Shown here piece by piece: positions 1 to 8,283 of a stretch of DNA of 29,527 nt. Position 1 is the first letter of the stretch. The number at the start of each line of letters is the position of its first letter. The notes under the pieces were generated by a model, which was given only the letters and a program-made list of their open reading frames with translations, had not been told where the DNA came from and ran no database searches. The position numbers and the translations under genes are program-made. The DNA comes from Peptococcaceae bacterium UBA5356 (GTDB lineage: Bacteria > Bacillota > Peptococcia > DRI-13 > DTU073): NCBI GenBank assembly GCA_002407935.1, contig DHPU01000038.1, positions 1 to 29,527 of the forward strand, in the 5' to 3' direction.

Positions 1-2
1 AT

Positions 3-3000
3 GTCGGCGGGCTGGTCGGAGCGACCTTCATCAACGCCGGCTCCGGAGGAATCTCCGAAATTTCTGCTTCTTATTCTGCCTGTGCGGTGACAGGGAAATC
101 ATACATCGGCGGTCTGGTAGGCAGTAATGAAACTCCTATTTCCGAGTCTTATGCCAAGGGGAATGTAACAAAAGCCGATGAGGTTGATTTTACATATACA
201 CATTTTGGAGGATTAGTCGGTAAAAACACCGGTCCCGTAGGAGATTCCTATGCCTGGGGCAATGTATCAGGGCATCAATACGTTGGCGGCCTGATTGGTT
301 ATAACGAGGCCGATGTTACCAATTGTTATGAGATCGGAGCTGTAAGCGGCAATTCTAACACCGGCGGACTGATAGGCGTCAATTCTTCAGGCGCTAATAT
401 AGTCGGCAGTTTTTGGAATAACAACACATCAGGGCAGGAATCCTCCGACGGCGGTATCAGCGCAGGCTCCGTCGCAATGAAGCAGCAGGCGACTTATGAT
501 TCTAATGTTGAAGCGGATTGGGATTTTGACACGATTTGGGGTATTGACACCGACGAAAATGACGGCTATCCATTTTTGATATGGCAGGTTGGTGCGGAGT
601 TTGCCGGAGGCAGTGGCACGCCGGAGGATCCGTATCTTATAGCCACAGCGGATCAGCTTTATAATGTCCGCAACCACCTTGACAAGCACTTTGGGCAAAT
701 TGCGGATTTAGATTTGAGCGGCTACAGATCAGGTTCGGGCTGGGCGCCTATAGGCACGTCGACCAATACTTTCACCGGCACCTTTGACGGCAACGGTCAT
801 ACCATTAAAGGTCTTTATATTGCTCAGGTTGGAGCATCGAACAACTATATTCCGGCAGGCTTGTTCGGTTATACTGAGGCAGAAGCAGAAATCTGCAACC
901 TAGCGCTTAAAAGTGTGGATGTAATCGGTTGTTATTATGTCGGGAGCCTGGTGGGCAATAACAGCGGCGATATAAGCAACGTAAGCGTTAGCGGCAGTGT
1001 AACAGGTGAATGGGATACAGGCGGCTTGGTAGGTAGGAATAACGGTTCACTTATCGGTTCCTGCTTCATGGGTGATGTAACGGGTACTAAAAAAATAGAA
1101 TATGGCGACTGGACAGGAGGCTTGGTGGGTTATAATCGTGGTGCGATTACCAATTGTTGGGCTGATGCAACAGTGGTCAGCGAAGGAGACAGTGTCGGCG
1201 GCTTGGTGGGTGAAAGCCTGACCGAAGGGATAATCACCGGATCCTGCTCCGCAGGCACTGTGACGGCTAACGATTATACCGGCGGTCTGACAGGCTCAAA
1301 CAGCGGCGAAATTACGGCATGCTATTCTCTATGTACGGTGAACGGCGGTTTGGATGTCGGCGGTCTGGTGGGCGGGAACTCCGGACCCATCACAGACTCC
1401 TTTGCCGCCGGAGCAGTAGCTGGAACAAACAGGATCGGCGGTCTGGTAGGCAGTAGTATGGACGCAACTGTCACCGGCTGTTATTGGGATAAAGAAACAT
1501 CACTCTTAAATACATCCGCTGGCGGCACAGGCAAGACCACAGCTGAGATGAAACAGCTAGCGACTTTTGAAAACTGGGATTTTGTTGCGATATGGGATAT
1601 TAACGCCAGTTTTAATGACGGCTATCCATTCCTGAGATGGCAGAATACAGAAGCGGTCACCGTGCCCGCCGCACCGCAGACCTTCATCGCTACCCCCGGC
1701 GACGGTCAGGTGGCGTTAAGCTGGACTGCTCCCGCCAGCGATGGGGGCAGCGCTGTCACAAAATATCAGGTATCGAAAGACAACGGCGTAAACTGGACGG
1801 ATGCGGGATTAAATACCACTCATACCTTCACCGGACTAATTAACGGTACAGAATATACCTTTAAAGTGCGGGCGGTTAACAGCGCCGGCAACGGTGCGGA
1901 GGTAAGCGTATCGGCGACGCCGACTGACCCCGTTTCTGCTACCCATACCGTAAACTTTTACAGCAACGGTTCGCTTTATGCCAGCAAAACCGTGACCAGC
2001 GACTCCGCTCTCGGAGCCAACTGGCCGGACAATCCGACGAAAAGCGGATACAGCTTCGGTGGCTGGTTCAGCGGGCAAAACGGCGCAGGGACGCTGTACA
2101 CCAGCTCCACTACTATCACTGCCGATGTGGATTTGTACGCCAAATGGACGTACAAAGGCGGTGGTGGAGGCGGAAGCAGCACTCCGACGACTCCAACAGC
2201 CCCGGCCTACAAAGCGGATGTAAAAGCGGAAAACGGTACTGAAACGACGCTCCCGGTCACGGTTGACAAGGATGCCGAAATAGCCTCCATAGGCACGGAT
2301 TCTCAGAGCTTTACCGAGGGAGGAACCATCATCACGATACCATCTATACCCAATGTCGACACCTATTCAGTCGGCATACCGGTTCCAGATCTGTCAACGA
2401 CTGATGTTCAGGGTACGCTTAATCTCAATACTAATGCGGGCAACATCACTGTTCCGTCCAATATGCTGACAGGTATTACGGACGCAGACGGAGATAAGGC
2501 ACAGATTACCATCGGTCAGGGGGATAAATCAAGCCTACCAGAGGATGTCCAGGACGCCGTCGGAGACAGGCCACTGGTACAACTTACACTTTCCATAGAT
2601 GGCAGGCAGACCAACTGGAATAACCCTAATGCGCCTGTGACTGTAAGTATGCTCTACACGCCAACGGCGGAAGAATTGGTTAACCCTGAAAGTATTGTCA
2701 TCTGGTATATCGACGGAAACGGAAATACCATAGTAGTTCCTAACGGACGCTATGACGTCGAGAGTGGCACTGTAATCTTTACCACCACTCATTTCAGCTA
2801 TTTTGCTGTGGGTTACAACAAAGTTAGCTTTACTGATGTGGCGGAAAATGCCTGGTATAACAATGCTGTATCCTTCATAGCAGCTCGTGGCATAACATCG
2901 GGTACGGGTAATGGCAGGTTCAGCCCTGAGCTTAACCTTACCCGAGGTCAGTTTATCACCTTGCTGCTTAAAGCCTATAGAATTGCAGCGGACGAAAACC

Positions 3001-3368
3001 CGATAAATAATTTTGCCGATGCAGGGAATACCTGGTATACTGGGTATCTGGCAGCGGCCAGGAGATTGGGCATTTCTGCAGGGGTAGGCAATAATATGTT
3101 CGCACCCGATAAAGAAATTACCCGTCAGGAAATGGTTACCTTGCTCTACAATGCCTTGAAGGTCATCGGTCAGCTGCCCAAGGGAGTTTCAGGCAAAAAA
3201 CTAGCTGATTTCACTGATACCGGAAGCATTGCACCCTGGGCTAAGGAGGCTATGGCCTATTTGGTAGAAACCGGCAACATATCCGGTAGTGGCGGGAAGC
3301 TTGAACCTACAGGTGGCACTACCCGTGCCCAGATGGCACAGGTGCTGTATAACTTGATAGGGAGATAA
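3..3368 (+). CDS. GLUG-repeat S-layer surface protein, 5' end outside window
   Basis: The frame is open from base 3, so the start lies upstream; the first in-frame start codon in the window (GTG at 87) is not a real start because coding continues before it. Residue numbers here count from base 87. Residues 1 to about 520 carry many GLUG-type repeats (GGLVG followed by a short loop and a CYA.G.V strand). They fall into two modules, each ending in a matching W-x-I-W...GYPFL-x-WQ segment (near bases 520-585 and 1575-1640). Next come a fibronectin type III domain (about 524-613), an InlB/Listeria-Bacteroides B-repeat (about 618-688, ending YAKW), a Gly/Ser/Thr/Pro linker starting with six glycines, a beta-rich region of unknown type, and three SLH domains (about 911-1093). 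SLH domains bind secondary cell-wall polymer, so the protein is probably an S-layer-anchored adhesin or wall protein. The ligand is unknown. Confidence 0.9.
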   Translation, partial: VGGLVGATFINAGSGGISEISASYSACAVTGKSYIGGLVGSNETPISESYAKGNVTKADEVDFTYTHFGGLVGKNTGPVGDSYAWGNVSGHQYVGGLIGYNEADVTNCYEIGAVSGNSNTGGLIGVNSSGANIVGSFWNNNTSGQESSDGGISAGSVAMKQQATYDSNVEADWDFDTIWGIDTDENDGYPFLIWQVGAEFAGGSGTPEDPYLIATADQLYNVRNHLDKHFGQIADLDLSGYRSGSGWAPIGTSTNTFTGTFDGNGHTIKGLYIAQVGASNNYIPAGLFGYTEAEAEICNLALKSVDVIGCYYVGSLVGNNSGDISNVSVSGSVTGEWDTGGLVGRNNGSLIGSCFMGDVTGTKKIEYGDWTGGLVGYNRGAITNCWADATVVSEGDSVGGLVGESLTEGIITGSCSAGTVTANDYTGGLTGSNSGEITACYSLCTVNGGLDVGGLVGGNSGPITDSFAAGAVAGTNRIGGLVGSSMDATVTGCYWDKETSLLNTSAGGTGKTTAEMKQLATFENWDFVAIWDINASFNDGYPFLRWQNTEAVTVPAAPQTFIATPGDGQVALSWTAPASDGGSAVTKYQVSKDNGVNWTDAGLNTTHTFTGLINGTEYTFKVRAVNSAGNGAEVSVSATPTDPVSATHTVNFYSNGSLYASKTVTSDSALGANWPDNPTKSGYSFGGWFSGQNGAGTLYTSSTTITADVDLYAKWTYKGGGGGGSSTPTTPTAPAYKADVKAENGTETTLPVTVDKDAEIASIGTDSQSFTEGGTIITIPSIPNVDTYSVGIPVPDLSTTDVQGTLNLNTNAGNITVPSNMLTGITDADGDKAQITIGQGDKSSLPEDVQDAVGDRPLVQLTLSIDGRQTNWNNPNAPVTVSMLYTPTAEELVNPESIVIWYIDGNGNTIVVPNGRYDVESGTVIFTTTHFSYFAVGYNKVSFTDVAENAWYNNAVSFIAARGITSGTGNGRFSPELNLTRGQFITLLLKAYRIAADENPINNFADAGNTWYTGYLAAARRLGISAGVGNNMFAPDKEITRQEMVTLLYNALKVIGQLPKGVSGKKLADFTDTGSIAPWAKEAMAYLVETGNISGSGGKLEPTGGTTRAQMAQVLYNLIGR

Positions 3369-3386
3369 TAAGATAGCTTGGCTGTC

Positions 3387-3448
3387 AAAAACCGTACGAA
3401 AGCCTGCCCCTTTTTTGGGGGCGGGCTTTCGTGCGGTTTTTGGCTTTT
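3387..3448 (+). terminator. Intrinsic terminator of the SLH protein gene
   Basis: A stem of about 23 pairs (3388-3410 with 3417-3440) has two G-U wobbles, a T6 loop and a T-rich tail. It starts about 20 bases after the stop codon. The arms are near-palindromic, so it could also stop transcription from the other side. Confidence 0.9.
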
Positions 3449-3507
3449 GATCATTAACCACGAAATGGAGGACAAGCCCATGAATAACTAGGGATAAGAT
3501 CTTGTTA

Positions 3508-3779
3508 ATGGGTGAACCGATATAGACACAACACCAATAAACCTTGCAATCTATTGGGTTGTTTTTACTATCATTATCGTACTTGGTATTGCCCAGTTCA
3601 TATTGAGCTGCCTTGAAAAAGAACAATGGCAAAAACTTTCTGCCAAATATTCATTTATAATTGAAGTATTTTCTATCTGTTTTTTTGCTGCGGCAAAAGA
3701 GCCTTATGTAACTGCACTTTTATTTATACTGCTTCTAACAAAAGTGTCGTTTTTGATAAAAAGCAGCCAGATGAAGTAA
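3508..3779 (+). pseudogene. Small membrane-protein frame, probably frameshifted
   Basis: A frame open from 3516 to the TAA at 3777 encodes about 87 residues with two hydrophobic stretches (around VVFTIIIVLGIAQFIL and PYVTALLFILLLTKVSF), but it has no in-frame start codon. An ATG at 3508 would supply a start in another frame. That frame stops at the TAG at 3523, and removing two bases (TA) there would join M-G-E-P-I to D-T-T-P-I-N. I read this as a broken short membrane protein, followed by its own terminator-like hairpin. I do not recognise the family. A chance AT-rich frame is possible. Confidence 0.4.
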
Positions 3780-3803
3780 AAAAAGTTACAAACCTTCGAA
3801 AAT

Positions 3804-3837
3804 AAGCCTTTGACACGAAAAGTGTCGGGGCTTTTTT
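3804..3837 (+). terminator. Hairpin with T-run, likely terminator
   Basis: Bases 3804-3816 pair with 3822-3833 (core GACAC/GTGTC, then wobble and GC pairs with one bulge), followed by a run of six T. It lies 25 bases after the stop of the small membrane-protein frame. Confidence 0.65.
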
Positions 3838-3938
3838 CTGTTGTGACGATAGGTTTCTTGTCTCTTCTCGCTTTTGAACTGATAATAAAAGTGCAGTCTG
3901 GCGCAAGCGGCAATCCATAAAAAGAAGGGAAGATGTAT

Positions 3939-4271
3939 ATGGAACACATCATTGAAACGAAAAATATAACAAAACAATATGGAACATCTACCGTTGTTAA
4001 TAACTTCAATCTTCATGTGCCTAAAGGTAAAATTTATGGTCTGCTCGGCAGAAACGGAGCCGGGAAGACTACGGCCATGAAAATGATATTACAACTTGTG
4101 AAGCCAACGGCAGGAACAATCCGATTGTTTGGGATGGATTTCCGAGAAAATGAACATAGCACTTATCGAAAAATAGGCTCAATTATTGAAACCCCCGGGT
4201 TTTATCATAATTTGACCGCCTATGAAAACTTGCGGATATGGGGGCGCCTATTAACGGTCTTGATCCAATAG
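3939..4271 (+). pseudogene. Truncated BcrA-like ABC transporter ATP-binding protein
   Basis: This is the N-terminal 110 residues of an ABC ATPase of the bacitracin/lantibiotic-resistance (BcrA) type. It has a Walker A motif (GRNGAGKTT), the Q-loop region (IIETPGFYHNLTAYENL), then an abrupt change and a stop at 4269-4271. The ABC signature, normal Walker B and H-loop are missing, whereas family members have about 300 residues. In the next frame, 4244-4273 encodes APINGLDPIG, which matches the Walker B/D-loop segment of this family. Sequence between the Q-loop and the D-loop has therefore been deleted with a frame change. ATG 3939 is preferred over ATG 3933 because the AAGGGA site at 3925-3930 lies eight bases upstream. 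The protein cannot be a working ATPase. Confidence 0.85.
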
Positions 4272-4352
4272 GATGCTCCCTATGTAATTATTTTAATTTA
4301 TATTTTTGGTTATATTAACATTATAAAATCTATCAAAAAAGGGGAATTTTGA
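4272..4352 (+). pseudogene. C-terminal remnant of an ABC-2 type permease
   Basis: Directly after the stop of the ATPase remnant, the same frame reads a hydrophobic segment (YVIILIYIFGYINI) followed by a short basic tail (IKSIKKGEF) and a stop at 4350-4352. This is typical of the last membrane helix and tail of BcrB-like permeases, which normally follow the ATPase gene. I infer that most of the permease was lost in a second deletion. The stop overlaps the ATG of the next gene (TGATG), so the old gene end may still supply translational coupling context. The call is weaker than for the ATPase because the piece is only 26 codons. Confidence 0.5.
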
Positions 4353-6346
4353 TGTCTAAATTATTTGAGCCAATTAACATTGGAAAAGTGCAAATCAAAA
4401 ACAGAATTGCCATGGTTCCTATGGCCAATCTCGGGCTTATATCTGTGGAAGGTTCCTGGACTAAAAGAGCCGTCGATTATTACGTAGAGAGGGCCAAAGG
4501 CGGAACGGGTTTAATCATTACCGGCGCGGTGAAAGTGGAAAATGAAATTGAAAAACTTAAGATGCCCAGCTTCCCGTGTATAACGATAAATCCTATCCAA
4601 TTTATCCGGTCGGCTACGGAACTTGTTGAGCATGTCCATGCATATGGAGCCAAGATATTTATCCAGATAACCTTTGGACTTGGCAGAAGCGGAGCACCCG
4701 GTTTTTTGGATTGTGAGCCTGTTGCTCCTTCAGCCATACCAAATTATTGGGATCCGACAGTAACCTGCCGGGAACTTACGACCAAAGAGGTTGAAAGAAT
4801 GGTTGAAAGGTTTGGCGAAGCTACTCACATCGCGATGGAAGCGGGTTTTGACGGCATGGAAATACATGCTGTACATGAAGGTTACCTTTTAGACCAATTT
4901 ACAATGGCCATGTTTAATCGAAGAACGGACAAATACGGAGGAGACCTTAGGGGAAGGCTTACTTTACCTATTGAAATTGTAAAAAGAATAAAGAGTACAT
5001 CAGGCCCGAATTTTCCTGTTTGCCTTAGATTCAGTGTAAAAAGTTATATCAAGGACTGGCGACAAGGCGGACTTCCCGGAGAGGATTTCGAGGAAAAGGG
5101 AAGAGATTTGGATGAAGGGCTGGAAGCAGCAAAGATCTTAGAACAGGCAGGATATGATGCATTCAATGCGGACGCTGGTACCTATGACGCCTGGTATTGG
5201 GCGCATCCGCCGCTTTATCAGGAACATGGCTTATACCTTCCGCTTTCCGAGAAGCTAAAGCAAGTTGTAACGGTGCCGGTAATTGTGGCCGGAAGAATGG
5301 ATATTCCCGAATTGGCGGAAAAAGCCCTTGCCGAGGGTAAGGTTGATATGGTGGGGATTGGAAGGGGATTGTTAACCGACCCCGAATGGCCGAAAAAAGT
5401 GCTTCAGAACCGAATAGAGAGTATTCGTCCATGTATCGGCTGCCATGATGGATGTATGGGCAGAATGTTTGAAGGGAAACCTGAATCTTGTGCTGTAAAT
5501 CCTGCCGTAGGACGTGAAAAAGAATATGAAATAGTTCCTGCCAATAAAAAGAGAAAGGTGCTGATAATTGGCGGGGGAGTTGCGGGATTGGAAGCGGCAA
5601 GAGTATGTAAGCTTAGAGGGCATGATGTGATAGTATATGAAAAAACCAATGAGCTTGGCGGACACTTGAATGAAGCTTCAAGTCCTGACTTTAAAGTAGA
5701 TGACAAAAGACTGCTTAATTGGTACAAACACGAAATGAAAGAACTTAATATCGACATAAGGATGGGAACTAAGGCTGATCAGGCGCTAATTGAAACGGAA
5801 AAACCTGATGCGATCATCGTAGCTACCGGTTCTGATCCTATTAAACTTAATCTTCCGGGTGTAGAGAGGAGTAATGTCGTTTACGCTGTAGAGATATTTA
5901 AGGGAACCAAAAGTGCGGGAAATAATGTGGTAATAATCGGCGGGGGGCTTGTAGGCTGTGAAACAGCTCTCTATCTTGCTAAACAAGGTAAAAAGGTGAC
6001 AATTGTTGAGGCCTTTGATAGCCTTATGACCTCAGGAAGACCCATTCCCCATATGAATAGAATCATGTTGATCGACCTTTTAACCTTCCACAATGTCGGG
6101 GTGATTCTCAATTCAACATTAATTGAAGTTACTGATGATGCCGCTATTATTACCGATCCACAAACGGCCAGAAGATCCATTAAGGCTGACACCATTGTTT
6201 TGTCTGTTGGCTATAGACCCGACAGCCAACTATTTGAGGAGTTAAACGGCAAGTTTACAGAGCTGTATCTTATTGGAGATGCCAGAAACGCGGCCAATAT
6301 AATGACTGCCATATGGGATGCCTATGACGTTGCACGTACAATATAG
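4352..6346 (+). CDS. OYE-family 2-enoate reductase-type Fe-S flavoenzyme
   Basis: This 664-residue protein has the three-part build of 2-enoate/2,4-dienoyl-CoA reductases (Enr, FldZ, BaiCD, FadH group). Residues 1 to about 350 form the FMN TIM barrel, with the family segment HEGYLLDQF followed by N-R-R-T-D-x-Y-G-G. A 4Fe-4S cluster motif follows (CIGCHDGC plus a further Cys, about 361-380), then an FAD-binding GGGVAG motif near 405 and an NAD-binding GGGLVG motif near 530. The length matches clostridial 2-enoate reductases. Such enzymes reduce alpha,beta-unsaturated acids or acyl groups with NADH in anaerobes; the substrate here cannot be told from sequence. The start is ATG 4352 with GGGGAA at 4341-4346, not the preceding TTG at 4349. 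It is monocistronic, with a terminator behind it. Confidence 0.88.
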   Translation: MSKLFEPINIGKVQIKNRIAMVPMANLGLISVEGSWTKRAVDYYVERAKGGTGLIITGAVKVENEIEKLKMPSFPCITINPIQFIRSATELVEHVHAYGAKIFIQITFGLGRSGAPGFLDCEPVAPSAIPNYWDPTVTCRELTTKEVERMVERFGEATHIAMEAGFDGMEIHAVHEGYLLDQFTMAMFNRRTDKYGGDLRGRLTLPIEIVKRIKSTSGPNFPVCLRFSVKSYIKDWRQGGLPGEDFEEKGRDLDEGLEAAKILEQAGYDAFNADAGTYDAWYWAHPPLYQEHGLYLPLSEKLKQVVTVPVIVAGRMDIPELAEKALAEGKVDMVGIGRGLLTDPEWPKKVLQNRIESIRPCIGCHDGCMGRMFEGKPESCAVNPAVGREKEYEIVPANKKRKVLIIGGGVAGLEAARVCKLRGHDVIVYEKTNELGGHLNEASSPDFKVDDKRLLNWYKHEMKELNIDIRMGTKADQALIETEKPDAIIVATGSDPIKLNLPGVERSNVVYAVEIFKGTKSAGNNVVIIGGGLVGCETALYLAKQGKKVTIVEAFDSLMTSGRPIPHMNRIMLIDLLTFHNVGVILNSTLIEVTDDAAIITDPQTARRSIKADTIVLSVGYRPDSQLFEELNGKFTELYLIGDARNAANIMTAIWDAYDVARTI

Positions 6347-6444
6347 ATGAATCGCGATAAAGTCCATAAACTACCGGGTTTATAACTATAACTGTGGATA
6401 CCCGGGAGGCGTAAGTGAAAAAAGGAAGAATAAGTAGTTAGTAA

Positions 6445-6490
6445 AAAACGAACACAATGCTTGCCCAACATTATGTTCGTTTTATTTTTA
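6445..6490 (+). terminator. Intrinsic terminator after the OYE gene
   Basis: A 15-base stem with one mismatch (6445-6459 with 6469-6483, sharing AAAACGAACA/TGTTCGTTTT) has a nine-base loop and a T-rich tail (TTTATTTTTA). The A-rich 5' flank makes it possibly bidirectional. Confidence 0.85.
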
Positions 6491-6538
6491 TTATTATTTT
6501 TTCCGGTAGCTTTTGGTTTTTTGGAGATGCCTATTTGG

Positions 6539-6567
6539 TTGATATGTAACGCAAAAGACGGTATAAT
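6539..6567 (+). promoter_or_regulatory. Sigma-A promoter for the MATE gene
   Basis: TTGATA at 6539-6544 and TATAAT at 6562-6567 are separated by exactly 17 bases. The start of the transcript would lie about 110 bases before the MATE start codon. Confidence 0.7.
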
Positions 6568-6685
6568 AATTTCTACCAGGTTTTTAATGTTAGCCCGGTC
6601 TTTAGTATGTTTGTCTAAATAATATTTACCAGTGAAATAGATTATAATGTGATTATGTAATATGTACTGTTTTAGGGAGAGTGAC

Positions 6686-8068
6686 ATGAATAAAATAATT
6701 CGACTATTTGATGGCATTTTTGCCGATAAAGAATTTTATAATAAGATGTTAATAATAGCGTTACCAGTCATGATGCAAAATTTCATATTATCTTTTATAA
6801 ATATGATTGATACCATAATGGTAGGGAAGTTAGGCGAAACGGAAATTGCCGCGGTGGGAATTGCTAATCAATATTTCTTTTTTTTCAATATGTTTTTAAT
6901 AGGTCTATCTGCCGGATGTGGGATATTTATTGCCCAATTCTGGGGGAAGAAAGATCTTGAGAATATTAAGCGGATATTGGGAATAGGGTTGGGCTCGGCG
7001 GTGATGGTATCTTTAGTGTTTATAGTGCTGGGTCTTTTTAATCCCAGACAGATTATCTTCATTTTCAATAATGATCCTTTGGTAATAGATTTAGGTGCTA
7101 AATATTTGCGGATAGTATTGGTAAGTTATCTGTTTACCGCTATCACATTTGTGTATAGTTTTTCGCTAAGGTCTATCGGAAATGCCCTTCATCCTATGTT
7201 GATAAGTGCTGTGGCTCTTCTTGTTAATGCCTTTTTTAACTATATGCTGATCTTCGGAAAATTTGGGGCACCGGCTTTGGGGGTGGAAGGAGCCGCTCTT
7301 GCTACCGTAATAGCTAGGGTAGTTGAAGCTTTGATTCTGGTAGGCTCTGTTTATGGTAGTAAAGGAGTACTGGCGGCTTCAGTGGGTGAACTGACCGATC
7401 TAACTTTTGAATTTGTGAAAAAATCCTATCGGACAATTTTGCCGGTTATCTTGAATGATTTATGCTGGGGATTGGGTTGTCTGGTTTATCTGGCGGTTTA
7501 TGGAAGAATGGGGACTCAGGCTGTAGCCACCATTCAAATTTGTAATACGGTGAATGAATTATTTTTAGTTGTTGTTTTTGGAATGTCCAGCGCGGCGGCA
7601 GTAATGGTAGGAAATAGTATCGGAGCGGGAGAGGAGCAGCTTAGTAGGAATTATGCCAGAAGGTTTTCCCTTCTTTCCGTGGTAATAGGTATTGGCTTAG
7701 GGTTACTTCTTGCAGTGATTTCACCTGTTATTCTCGGTTTTTTCAATATTTCCGGTACAGTGAGACATGCTTCCCAGCTTATTTTGTATATCATATCTGT
7801 AACCTTCTTTATCAGGGTGTTAGATATTATTCTTATTGTAGGTATTTTACGGGGTGGCGGAGATGCGAAGCAAGCATTTTTAATAGAAGGGTTTACTATG
7901 TGGTTTATTGGCGTACCCTTGACTATTTTAGGTGCTTTTGTTTTCCATTTTCCCGTGTATATTGTCTATGCCCTGGCTATATTTGAGGAAATATGCAAAT
8001 GTATTATGAGTATTACACGGTTAAAATCAGGGCTGTGGATAAAGGATGTAACTCATAACATGGCGTAG
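6686..8068 (+). CDS. MATE family multidrug/Na+ antiporter
   Basis: A 460-residue polytopic protein with about 12 hydrophobic segments and the two-fold arrangement of MATE exporters. The first half opens with the typical LALPVMMQNF-like segment (here IALPVMMQNFILSFINMIDT) and IMVGKLG, followed by AVGIANQYFF. The second half has the matching MGTQAVATIQIC and VMVGNSIGAG segments. Such pumps exchange Na+ or H+ for cationic drugs or metabolites across the inner membrane. The substrate is unknown. ATG 6686 is chosen because AGGGAGA lies five bases upstream; the ATG eight codons earlier has no ribosome site. It sits alone between a promoter and a terminator, so it is probably transcribed by itself. 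Confidence 0.9.
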   Translation: MNKIIRLFDGIFADKEFYNKMLIIALPVMMQNFILSFINMIDTIMVGKLGETEIAAVGIANQYFFFFNMFLIGLSAGCGIFIAQFWGKKDLENIKRILGIGLGSAVMVSLVFIVLGLFNPRQIIFIFNNDPLVIDLGAKYLRIVLVSYLFTAITFVYSFSLRSIGNALHPMLISAVALLVNAFFNYMLIFGKFGAPALGVEGAALATVIARVVEALILVGSVYGSKGVLAASVGELTDLTFEFVKKSYRTILPVILNDLCWGLGCLVYLAVYGRMGTQAVATIQICNTVNELFLVVVFGMSSAAAVMVGNSIGAGEEQLSRNYARRFSLLSVVIGIGLGLLLAVISPVILGFFNISGTVRHASQLILYIISVTFFIRVLDIILIVGILRGGGDAKQAFLIEGFTMWFIGVPLTILGAFVFHFPVYIVYALAIFEEICKCIMSITRLKSGLWIKDVTHNMA

Positions 8069-8132
8069 TTATAGGTTATAAAATGTAACGAGATGTAAAT
8101 AATATATTTATGATTATTGTACCCCCAAAAAG

Positions 8133-8175
8133 AAGGACGCTTGTTTTAATAGATAGCGTCCTTTTTCATATTTTT
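8133..8175 (+). terminator. Intrinsic terminator after the MATE gene
   Basis: A nine-base perfect stem (AAGGACGCT, 8133-8141, with 8155-8163) has a 13-base loop and two T-runs. The A-rich left flank could extend the stem by a few pairs. Confidence 0.85.
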
Positions 8176-8184
8176 AGATTAAAA

Positions 8185-8215
8185 TTAACAGAGAAGAAAC
8201 ATTTCATGTTATAAT
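8185..8215 (+). promoter_or_regulatory. Possible promoter of the redox operon
   Basis: TTAACA at 8185-8190 and TATAAT at 8210-8215 are 19 bases apart, longer than the ideal 17. They lie about 70 bases before the TlpA-like gene and just after the MATE terminator. Confidence 0.5.
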
Positions 8216-8283
8216 TAAATTGTTTTAGATATATTTTAAAATGCTTTAGAGTTTACGATTAAAAGACGGGAGGAGATTTTTAA

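Larger units (their letters stand above)
3369..3938. other. Gene-poor stretch with decayed sequence
   Basis: This stretch lies between the SLH gene and the ABC remnant. It holds the SLH terminator, a small broken membrane-protein frame (3508-3779) and a second hairpin with a T-run (3804-3837). Bases 3838-3920 show no gene I recognise. No intact coding frame of convincing quality is present. Confidence 0.6.
6347..6685. other. Intergenic region with terminator, promoter and a possible minus-strand remnant
   Basis: The region holds the OYE terminator (6445-6490) and a good promoter for the MATE gene (6539-6567). On the minus strand, roughly 6645-6500 reads a plausible-looking peptide (containing DKHTKDRANIKNLVEI, then PSFALHINQIGI) without a clear start or known family. 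It may be a degraded gene or chance. Nothing else was seen. Confidence 0.4.

Noticed and set aside
3201..3632. Minus-strand 143-codon frame over the SLH gene end
   Set aside because: It crosses the strong terminator hairpin and the end of a certain gene and shows no family features.
4349..4351. TTG as start of the OYE gene
   Set aside because: The ATG directly after it at 4352 is a better start, with GGGGAA at a suitable distance.
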